7,285 bases of DNA from Clostridia bacterium (GTDB taxonomy: Bacteria; Bacillota_A; Clostridia; Christensenellales; Aristaeellaceae): positions 1 through 7,285 of the forward strand of contig CAAEDZ010000247.1 in the NCBI GenBank assembly GCA_900754775.1, in the 5' to 3' direction. This document shows positions 1 to 4,506 of the stretch, in pieces. Numbering within the stretch: the stretch's first letter is position 1; each line of letters starts with the position of its first letter. The notes under the pieces were generated by a model. That model was not told the origin of the DNA. It ran no database searches and worked only from the letters and a program-made list of their open reading frames with translations. Both the position numbers and the translations under genes were made by a program.

Positions 1-84
1 TCCTCGGCAGGTTCCTCGGCGGGTTCCTCGGCGGGTTCCTCGGCAGGTTCCTCGGCAGGTTCCTCGGCAGGCTCCTCGACAGGC
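1..84 (-). repeat. 12-bp tandem repeat encoding EEPA units
   Basis: Seven consecutive 12-base units of consensus TCCTCGGCAGGT (plus strand) fill the left edge. Two units have A to G at one position, and the unit nearest the gene start (73-84) is the most diverged (encoding EEPV). They keep the reading frame and encode EEPA on the minus strand. The array may continue beyond the window. Confidence 0.9.
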
Positions 85-377
85 TCCTCAGCGATCACTT
101 CGTCAGCCGCTTCCTCGGAAAGCGCAGCGACGGCAGGCTCGGCTTCCTCAGCGGGGGCTTCGGTCGGCTCCTCCATGGGCGCCTCGGTCGGCTCCTCGGT
201 CGGGGCTTCGGTCGGCTCCTCCGTGGGCGCTTCGGTCGGCTCCTCGGTCGCGGCTTCGGTGGCGGCGGGGGCTTCGGTGGCGGCAGGCTCACTCTTGTTG
301 GAGCAGCCGGTGGCGAACACGGCCACCAGCAGAGCCATCACCAGCAGAGCGACGAGGGCAAGTCGGGTCTTTTTCAT
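1..377 (-). CDS. potD: Probable PotD-type polyamine-binding lipoprotein, N-terminal part only
   Basis: The coding frame starts at ATG 377-375 and is still open at the left window edge, giving 125 whole codons. The start has a good AGGAGGA site (391-385) seven bases upstream. Residues 1-24 form a lipoprotein signal peptide: MKKTR, a hydrophobic stretch (6-22), then the lipobox ATGC with Cys25. The mature protein would be lipid-anchored on the outer face of the membrane. Residues 26-125 are a low-complexity acidic tether: Ala/Thr/Glu/Pro first, four 8-residue TEEPTEAP-type units at 44-75, a non-repeated stretch at 76-96, then EEPA units from 97 to the edge. The solute-binding domain is not in the window. 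The PotD call is inferred only from position, 20 bases after potC as the last gene of a potABCD-type operon. Such receptors usually have a much shorter tether. Another lipoprotein remains possible. Confidence 0.7.
   Translation of the reverse strand, partial: MKKTRLALVALLVMALLVAVFATGCSNKSEPAATEAPAATEAATEEPTEAPTEEPTEAPTEEPTEAPMEEPTEAPAEEAEPAVAALSEEAADEVIAEEPVEEPAEEPAEEPAEEPAEEPAEEPAE
153..248 (-). repeat. 24-bp tandem repeat encoding TEEPTEAP units
   Basis: Four 24-base units encode TEEPTEAP, with the fourth unit starting with Met instead of Thr. Copies differ mainly at third codon positions. This suggests an older array under protein-level selection compared with the nearly identical 12-base array at the window edge. 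Confidence 0.85.
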
Positions 378-397
378 GGGTCCTTCCTCCTGTTTTG

Positions 398-1204
398 TCA
401 GATTTCTTCCAGTTTGGAGCGTCGGTTTATGATCAATAGCAGAGCCAGGATCACCAGGAACATCAGCGTCGAAACCGCGTACATGGTCGGCTCCACGCCC
501 AGTTTGGCGGCGGAGTAGACGATCATGGAGAGGTTCTGGTCGGTGTTGGAGGTGAAGTAGGAGATGACGAAATCATCCAGCGACATGGTGAACGCCAGCA
601 GTCCGCCGGTGATGACGCCGGGCATGATCTCCGGCAGAATGACCTTGAACAGCGCCGCCGTCGGCTTGCAGCCCAAATCCAGCGCCGCCTCGTAGAGGTT
701 GGGGTCCATCTGCCGCAGGCGCGGGAGTACGGAGAACAGCACGTAGGGCGTATCGAAGGCCACGTGGGCGCAGAGCATCGTCCACTTCGTCAGCGGGCAG
801 TGGACGAAGACGAACATCAGCATCAGGCTGACGCCGGTGACGATGTCCGGCGTGGTCATGGGAAGGTAGGCCACGTTGGTCAGAAGGTTCGACCAGCCCT
901 GCTTCATCGAGTGCATGCCGATGGCGGCGAGGGTGCCGATGACGGTGGAAATGATCGTGGCCATCACCGCCACGGAGAAGGTCACCTGCAAAGCCGAGAG
1001 GATGCGCTCATCGCGGAAGAGGCGGGCGTACCAGTCGAAGGTGAAGCCCGTCCACTGGGCGCGCGATTCCGAGGCGTTGAAGGAAAGCCCGATCATGACA
1101 AGTATGGGCAGATAGAGAAACACCAGCAGCACGATGATGTAGCCAAGTTTCAGGCCATGCGAGCGGCGCAGGCGGCGTTCGCGGCGGCGGATGGCGGTCA
1201 CCAC
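398..1204 (-). CDS. potC: Spermidine/putrescine ABC transporter permease PotC
   Basis: This 268-residue inner-membrane permease forms, with PotB, the channel of a polyamine importer driven by PotA. The length matches the family (E. coli PotC is about 264 residues). A basic N-terminus (RRRERRLRRSH) precedes TM1 at about 20-42. Further hydrophobic segments lie near 70-97, 105-135, 142-160, 195-215 and 242-260. The EAA loop that docks on the ATPase is at 172-200 (EAALDLGCKPTAALFKVILP, then a conserved G in PGVITG). The start is GTG (1204-1202), seven bases inside the end of potB. A second GTG directly follows (1201-1199) and would give a GTGA overlap. An AGGGGGG site at 1217-1211 serves either. 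The potB overlap indicates translational coupling. The PotC assignment over a generic BPD-type permease rests on gene order and sequence character. Confidence 0.93.
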   Translation of the reverse strand: MVTAIRRRERRLRRSHGLKLGYIIVLLVFLYLPILVMIGLSFNASESRAQWTGFTFDWYARLFRDERILSALQVTFSVAVMATIISTVIGTLAAIGMHSMKQGWSNLLTNVAYLPMTTPDIVTGVSLMLMFVFVHCPLTKWTMLCAHVAFDTPYVLFSVLPRLRQMDPNLYEAALDLGCKPTAALFKVILPEIMPGVITGGLLAFTMSLDDFVISYFTSNTDQNLSMIVYSAAKLGVEPTMYAVSTLMFLVILALLLIINRRSKLEEI

Positions 1205-2013
1205 AGCGCTCCCCCCTCTCCCTTCGGGTCGGCCTTGCGCAACAGGCCGATGGAGATGATGATCAGCACCATCAACACCAGCGACAGGGCGCTGCCGACG
1301 TTGCGGTTGCTGAAGGTGATAAAGTAGTTTTCAATGGCGTCGCCGATGAGGTAGATCATGCCGTTGCCGAGCAGGCGCGAGATGGCGAAGGTCGTCACCG
1401 CCGGCATGAACACCATGGTGATGCCGGAAACCACGCCCGGCAGCGACAGCGGGATGACCACGCGGGCAAACACCGTGCGCGGCGGCGCGCCCAGATCCTC
1501 GGCGGCCTCGATGACGCGGCGGTCCATCTTCTTCATCACGGTGTAGATGGGCAGAATCATGAAGGGCAGGAAGTTATAGACCATGCCCAGCAGCACCGCC
1601 GCCTCCGTGCCGATGAGGTTCTGATGCGGCAGACCCAGCGCATCCAGCACCGTGTTGATGACGCCGTTGCGCTCCAGAAGCGTCATCATCGCGTAGGTGC
1701 GCAAAAGGAAGTTCATCCACATCGGCAAAAGGATGAGCACGAGGATGGCCCGCCCGCGGGAAAAATCGCGCGAGGAGAGAAAGTAGGCCGCCGGATAGCC
1801 GATCAGCAGGCAGATGAGCGTGCAGAAAAAGGCCAGCCGGAAGCTGTCAAACACCACCGGCAGGTTGCCGGGGCTGAAAAACCTGCCGAAGTTCTCCGTG
1901 GTGAAGGCGCCGTCGCGGGTGGTGAAGGCGAAGTAGACCACAAAAAGAAGCGGCACGATGGTGAAGATCAGCATCCACAGGGCGTAGGGGGTCGCGTACC
2001 AGCGGCGCTTCAT
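1198..2013 (-). CDS. potB: Spermidine/putrescine ABC transporter permease PotB
   Basis: This 271-residue membrane permease is the partner of PotC and close to the usual PotB length. TM1 is at about 10-30. An extracytoplasmic stretch (31-55) follows, then hydrophobic segments near 58-80, 88-112, 135-160, 190-215 and 240-258. The cytoplasmic EAA loop is visible at 169-198 ([20 protein letters not shown], then PGVVSG) and is the contact with the PotA Q-loop region. The ATG (2013-2011) overlaps the potA stop as ATGA. AAGGGGG (2029-2023) lies nine bases upstream inside potA. Both overlaps argue for equal expression with PotA and PotC. No truncation or missing key residue is seen. Confidence 0.93.
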   Translation of the reverse strand: MKRRWYATPYALWMLIFTIVPLLFVVYFAFTTRDGAFTTENFGRFFSPGNLPVVFDSFRLAFFCTLICLLIGYPAAYFLSSRDFSRGRAILVLILLPMWMNFLLRTYAMMTLLERNGVINTVLDALGLPHQNLIGTEAAVLLGMVYNFLPFMILPIYTVMKKMDRRVIEAAEDLGAPPRTVFARVVIPLSLPGVVSGITMVFMPAVTTFAISRLLGNGMIYLIGDAIENYFITFSNRNVGSALSLVLMVLIIISIGLLRKADPKGEGGALW

Positions 2014-3092
2014 GCCTCGCCGCCCCCTTCGACAGAGGGCAGGGTGACGCCCTCCCGGCGCATGATGTGGATGTTGAACGGCACGATGGAGAGGCCCACG
2101 CGCGAGCCGACCGGCTGCATGGCGGTGGAATGCACCTTCCAGCGCGTTTCGCCGGTGGCGACCATCATCTCGTAGTGGACGCCCTTGAACAGCACGCTCT
2201 CGACCACGCCTTCGAGCATGCCCACGTCGGTGCCGACGACCATGATGTCCTCGGGGCGGACGACCACGTCCACCACCTCGTTCTTTTCAAAGCCCTCGTC
2301 CACGCAGGGGAACTCCTTGCCGGCCATCATCACCAGTTCGTCCTCGAGCATGACGCCGGTGAGCAGATTGCTCTGGCCGATGAAGTCGGCCACGAAGGCG
2401 TTCTTCGGCTCATCGTAGATGCGCTTGGGGTCGCCGATCTGCTGGATGCGGCCGTTGTTCATCACCACGATGGTGTCGGACATGGTGAGGGCTTCTTCCT
2501 GATCGTGGGTGACGTAGAGGAAGGTGATGCCCAGCTCCTGCTGCATGCTCTTCAGTTCCAGCTGCATCTCCTGACGCAGCTTCAGATCCAGCGCGCCCAG
2601 CGGCTCGTCCAGCAAAAGCACCTCCGGCTCGTTGACCAGCGCGCGGGCGATGGCGATGCGCTGCTGCTGGCCGCCGGAAAGGGCCTCCACGGAGCGCTTT
2701 TCGTAGCCCTCCATCTTGACAAGGCGCAGCATGCGCTCCACGCGCTCGGCGATCTCCGCCCTGGGCAGTTTGCGCAATTTGAGGCCGAAGGCGATGTTGT
2801 CAAACACGTTCAGGTGGGTAAAGAGGGCGTATTTCTGAAAGACGGTGTTCACGCGGCGGCGGTAGGGCGGCACGTCGGTGATGTCCTTGTCCTCAAAGAT
2901 GACGCTGCCCTCGGTGGGCATCTCAAAGCCGCCGATGATGCGCAGCATGGTGGTCTTGCCGCAGCCCGAGGGGCCGAGCAGCGTGACAAATTCCCGCTTG
3001 CGGATGTAGAGGTCGATATTATGAAGCACCTGCGTGTCGCCAAAGCTCTTGGACACGCCGCGAAGCTCGATCAGGCGCTGCTCATCGTACAT
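2010..3092 (-). CDS. potA: Spermidine/putrescine ABC transporter ATPase PotA
   Basis: This cytoplasmic ATPase powers polyamine uptake through PotB/PotC. Numbered from the ATG at 3092 (360 residues), Walker A GPSGCGKT is at 40-47, and the Q-loop Gln86 sits in FQKYALF. The ABC signature LSGGQQQR is at 138-145. Walker B LLLDEP ends at 164 with catalytic Glu163, the D-loop GALD is at 166-169, and the switch His196 lies in VTHDQEEA. The segment from about 280 (VVRPEDI) to 350 is a TOBE-type regulatory domain, as expected for PotA/MalK-like ATPases. All catalytic motifs are intact. An upstream ATG at 3101 would add MSA. I prefer 3092 because GGAGG (3106-3102) is nine bases from it but directly touches the 3101 ATG. 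The gene begins 27 bases after the regulator gene. Confidence 0.95.
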   Translation of the reverse strand: MYDEQRLIELRGVSKSFGDTQVLHNIDLYIRKREFVTLLGPSGCGKTTMLRIIGGFEMPTEGSVIFEDKDITDVPPYRRRVNTVFQKYALFTHLNVFDNIAFGLKLRKLPRAEIAERVERMLRLVKMEGYEKRSVEALSGGQQQRIAIARALVNEPEVLLLDEPLGALDLKLRQEMQLELKSMQQELGITFLYVTHDQEEALTMSDTIVVMNNGRIQQIGDPKRIYDEPKNAFVADFIGQSNLLTGVMLEDELVMMAGKEFPCVDEGFEKNEVVDVVVRPEDIMVVGTDVGMLEGVVESVLFKGVHYEMMVATGETRWKVHSTAMQPVGSRVGLSIVPFNIHIMRREGVTLPSVEGGGEA

Positions 3093-3101
3093 GGCGCTCA
3101 T

Positions 3102-3106
3102 CCTCC
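3102..3106 (-). promoter_or_regulatory. Ribosome binding site deciding the potA start
   Basis: On the minus strand GGAGG lies nine bases before the ATG at 3092 and zero bases before the ATG at 3101. Only the downstream start has normal spacing. Confidence 0.65.
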
Positions 3107-3119
3107 ATGGTAAGTGTTT

Positions 3120-3662
3120 TCAGAACGAGGGGGGCGTGGAGACCCACAAGACGCGGCAGGCGGACTTGCCGGCGTTGACCAGCTTGTGGGGGGCGGTGGG
3201 CTTGAAGTAGAAGCTCTCATCCTTGCGGACGCGCTCCACGCGGTCGCCGATGACGAGGCGCACCGAGCCGGAGAGTACGTAGCCAAACTCCTCGCCCTCG
3301 TGGGGATCGTCCTCATCGGTCTCGCCGCCGGGACCGAGTTCCAGCAGGATCGGCTCCATGCGGTTTTTCTGCGCCGAGGGCACCAGCCACTTGATGCAGC
3401 CCTTGAGGACTTCTTCATCTTCCTTGACGGAGACGTCCTTTTCGCCAAAGACCAGCTTTTCATCGCCCGCTTCGCTGAAAAAGGTCTTAAGATCCGTCCC
3501 CAGCGATTCGAGGATGTCCACCAACGTGGCGATGGAGGGCGAAGTCAGATCGCGTTCCAGGAGCGATATGAAGCCCTTGGACAGCTCGCAGCGGTCGGCC
3601 AGTTCTTCCTGCGTCAGCCCGCGTTGCAGGCGCAGGCGGCGGATGCGGTCGCCAATGTCCAT
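3120..3662 (-). CDS. XRE-family transcriptional regulator with C-terminal cupin domain, probable pot operon regulator
   Basis: This 180-residue protein has two domains. Residues 6-62 form a Cro/C1-type helix-turn-helix (RIRRLRLQRGLTQEELADRC, then LSKGFISLLERDLTSPSIATL). Residues about 100-176 form a small cupin beta-barrel with PHEGEEFGYVLSG at 120-132 and a late PHKLVN at 158-163. This is the PuuR-like architecture in which the cupin senses a small ligand and the HTH binds operators. Being first in the pot operon, it is inferred to sense polyamines and control its own promoter; the ligand is not shown by sequence. The ATG at 3662 has AAGGGAGGG (3677-3669) six bases upstream. AT-rich palindromes over and near the promoter are candidate binding sites. 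The end is 18 to 27 bases from potA depending on the potA start. Confidence 0.9.
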   Translation of the reverse strand: MDIGDRIRRLRLQRGLTQEELADRCELSKGFISLLERDLTSPSIATLVDILESLGTDLKTFFSEAGDEKLVFGEKDVSVKEDEEVLKGCIKWLVPSAQKNRMEPILLELGPGGETDEDDPHEGEEFGYVLSGSVRLVIGDRVERVRKDESFYFKPTAPHKLVNAGKSACRVLWVSTPPSF

Positions 3663-3684
3663 AAGCGGCCCTCCCTTCGCGTCG

Positions 3685-3701
3685 GTTTAAAATTACTAAA
3701 C
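3685..3701. promoter_or_regulatory. Second AT-rich dyad downstream of the pot promoter
   Basis: GTTTA-AAATTAC-TAAAC has the same half-site (GTTTA/TAAAC) as the -10 palindrome but a seven-base centre instead of three. It lies between the predicted transcription start and the regulator ribosome binding site, so occupancy could also hinder transcription. Confidence 0.4.
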
Positions 3702-3709
3702 TGCAAAGC

Positions 3710-3724
3710 GGTTTATATTAAACC
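3710..3724. promoter_or_regulatory. Palindromic operator candidate over the pot -10 box
   Basis: GGTTTA-TAT-TAAACC is a perfect 15-base dyad that contains the whole -10 hexamer, a position where bound protein would block RNA polymerase. The XRE-cupin protein encoded just downstream is the obvious candidate; this is inference. Confidence 0.5.
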
Positions 3725-3745
3725 ACCGCGCGCCCCGTTTGTCAA
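3717..3745 (-). promoter_or_regulatory. Promoter of the regulator-potABCD operon
   Basis: On the minus strand TTGACA (3745-3740) is followed after 17 bases by TTTAAT (3722-3717), six of six and five of six matches to the vegetative sigma consensus with ideal spacing. Transcription would start near 3710, giving a leader of roughly 48 bases before the regulator ATG. Confidence 0.75.
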
Positions 3746-3785
3746 TATAGCATGCGTTAATTTTTCTATGATATTGCGACTGAAA

Positions 3786-3808
3786 GTTTAGTAAAACAAA
3801 ACCGCTTT
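3786..3808. promoter_or_regulatory. Upstream copy of the pot dyad motifs
   Basis: GTTTAGTAAAAC (3786-3797) is followed by AAACCGCTTT (3799-3808). Both motifs recur inverted near the promoter: GTTTAGTAA on the minus strand at 3701-3693, and AAAGCGGTTT on the plus strand at 3705-3714. The copies therefore flank the pot promoter about 90 bases apart and may be a distal regulator site. Confidence 0.4.
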
Positions 3809-3876
3809 CCCGCCCCGGCGGGCGCTCCGGAGGCGATGGGGGCAATTTTCTTCCATGTTAATTCTTGATGAAACCA

Positions 3877-3905
3877 TTGACGAAGGGCGGATGTTATGCT
3901 ACACT
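3877..3905 (+). promoter_or_regulatory. Promoter of the feo operon
   Basis: TTGACG (3877-3882) is followed after 17 bases by TACACT (3900-3905), preceded by TGC (3897-3899), which makes an extended -10. The expected start is near 3912, giving a leader of about 77 bases before feoA. It diverges from the pot promoter, with about 130 bases between the two -35 boxes. Confidence 0.7.
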
Positions 3906-3909
3906 AACA
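3892..3909. promoter_or_regulatory. Candidate metal-regulator operator, site A, over the feo -10
   Basis: TGTTATGCTACACTAACA has perfect outer arms TGTTA/TAACA. It fits GTTAG-N6-CTAAC with one mismatch. It covers the extended -10 box, a repressor position. The TTAG/CTAA halves recall the core of DtxR/IdeR operators, but the spacing differs from the classical one, so the binding protein is not identified. Confidence 0.5.
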
Positions 3910-3912
3910 ACT

Positions 3913-3949
3913 GGCCGGTGGCGGGCGTTGCGCCGCCGCTTTTCCGGCC
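3913..3949 (+). promoter_or_regulatory. Leader stem-loop of the feo mRNA
   Basis: GGCCGG (3913-3918) pairs with CCGGCC (3944-3949). Inside it, GGCGG (3920-3924) pairs with CCGCC (3933-3937). The hairpin begins almost exactly at the predicted transcript 5' end and has no following T-run, so it is not a simple terminator. It might protect the 5' end or shape translation of feoA. It matches no riboswitch that I recognise. Confidence 0.5.
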
Positions 3950-3954
3950 TCGTG

Positions 3955-3970
3955 GTTAGACGAAACTAAT
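3955..3970. promoter_or_regulatory. Candidate metal-regulator operator, site B, in the feo leader
   Basis: GTTAG-ACGAAA-CTAAT matches the GTTAG-N6-CTAAC dyad with one mismatch. Its centre is 62 bases from site A, close to six helical turns. It lies just upstream of the feoA ribosome binding site. Confidence 0.45.
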
Positions 3971-3988
3971 ACTTGGGAGGGAGGAACG

Positions 3989-4201
3989 ATGATGCCTCTG
4001 GGAATGGCGAGCGTCGGCGACACCAACACCATCGTCAAGATCACCGGTCGGGACGAGGTGCGGCAACACCTGGCGGAGCTGGGGTTCGTCGTCGGCGAAG
4101 AAGTGACCGTGGTCAGCCAGTTGGGCGGCAACATGATCCTTTCCATCAAGGACAGCCGCATCGCGCTGGACAGGACCATGGCCATGCGCATCATGGTGTA
4201 A
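3989..4201 (+). CDS. feoA: Ferrous iron transport protein FeoA (first copy)
   Basis: This 70-residue cytoplasmic protein has the SH3-like FeoA fold, small and beta-rich. Visible family marks are MASVGDTNTIVKITG (6-20), HLAELGFVVGEEVTVVSQ (27-44), and the closing SIKDSRIALDRTMAMRIMV that forms the last strands. FeoA proteins are thought to bind the cytoplasmic side of FeoB and tune its GTPase or transport; the exact role is unsettled in the literature. The start is ATG 3989, directly followed by a second ATG, with a GGGAGGGAGG ribosome binding site at 3975-3984. It is first in the operon, 24 bases before a second, different FeoA gene. Confidence 0.9.
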   Translation: MMPLGMASVGDTNTIVKITGRDEVRQHLAELGFVVGEEVTVVSQLGGNMILSIKDSRIALDRTMAMRIMV

Positions 4202-4225
4202 CGACCATCAGAAAGGAAGGGACGT

Positions 4226-4447
4226 ATGAAGACGCTCAGGGATGTGAAGATCGGGCAGACCGCCGTCATCAAGCGCCTGCACGGCGAAGGCGCGCTCAAG
4301 CGGCGCATCATGGACATGGGGCTGACGAAGGGCACCGAGGTGTATGTGCGCAAGGTGGCTCCGCTGGGCGACCCGCTGGAGCTTACCGTGCGCGGCTACG
4401 AATTGAGCGTGCGCAAGGGCGACGCGGAACTGATCGAAGTGGAGTGA
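4226..4447 (+). CDS. feoA: Ferrous iron transport protein FeoA (second copy)
   Basis: This 73-residue FeoA-domain protein is clearly diverged from the upstream copy. It carries KTLRDVKIGQTAVIKRLHG (2-20), ALKRRIMDMGLTKGTEVYV (23-41) with the typical MGLTKGTEV turn, KVAPLGDPLELTVRGYEL (43-60), and LSVRKGDAELIEV as the last strand. It is more charged than the first copy, with basic patches, which fits a regulator touching FeoB or membrane lipids. AAGGAAGG (4213-4220) lies five bases before ATG 4226. It ends 59 bases before feoB, a gap containing a strong dyad. Paired FeoA copies before FeoB are known in Clostridia. Confidence 0.93.
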   Translation: MKTLRDVKIGQTAVIKRLHGEGALKRRIMDMGLTKGTEVYVRKVAPLGDPLELTVRGYELSVRKGDAELIEVE

Positions 4448-4466
4448 CGGCATTTTGCACGTCCAT

Positions 4467-4486
4467 AAGTTAGATATTGCTAACTT
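4467..4486. promoter_or_regulatory. Candidate metal-regulator operator, site C, between feoA and feoB
   Basis: AAGTTAG-ATATTG-CTAACTT is a perfect 7-base inverted repeat around a 6-base centre and the best copy of the dyad also seen over the feo promoter and in its leader. It is AT-rich within GC-rich surroundings. A weak TTGCAC at 4455-4460 has no good -10 at the right distance, so an internal promoter is possible but not supported. Confidence 0.5.
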
Positions 4487-4490
4487 TTGA

Positions 4491-4496
4491 AGGAGG
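4491..4496 (+). promoter_or_regulatory. Ribosome binding site deciding the feoB start
   Basis: AGGAGG lies ten bases before ATG 4507. A TTG at 4477 is in frame further upstream but has no ribosome binding site, would place this site inside the coding region, and adds ten residues before the G domain. ATG 4507 is therefore preferred. Confidence 0.8.
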
Positions 4497-4506
4497 GAAC
4501 ACGAGA

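Noticed and set aside
1..84. CRISPR-like array at the left edge
   Set aside because: The repeats are directly joined 12-mers with no spacers and keep a coding frame.
175..432. 85-codon plus-strand frame (GASVGSS repeats)
   Set aside because: It is the reverse reading of the TEEPTEAP repeat DNA. It lacks a ribosome binding site and crosses the potC-lipoprotein junction.
2067..3113. 348-codon open frame antisense to potA
   Set aside because: The His/Ala/Leu/Asp-rich composition is typical of a GC-driven antisense shadow. The opposite strand encodes an intact ABC ATPase.
3809..3822. CCCGC/GCGGG mini-hairpin between the two promoters as a terminator
   Set aside because: The stem is five pairs with no T-run on either strand and no gene converges on it. 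It is likely chance in GC-rich DNA.
3835..3867. Possible 10-codon leader peptide in the divergent intergenic region
   Set aside because: It has an ATG and a GGAGG only two bases before it, but lies upstream of the predicted feo promoter, so no transcript is expected to carry it.
4455..4484. Internal promoter for feoB
   Set aside because: TTGCAC has no acceptable -10 at 16-18 bases (best TGCTAA). The dyad at this place is reported instead.
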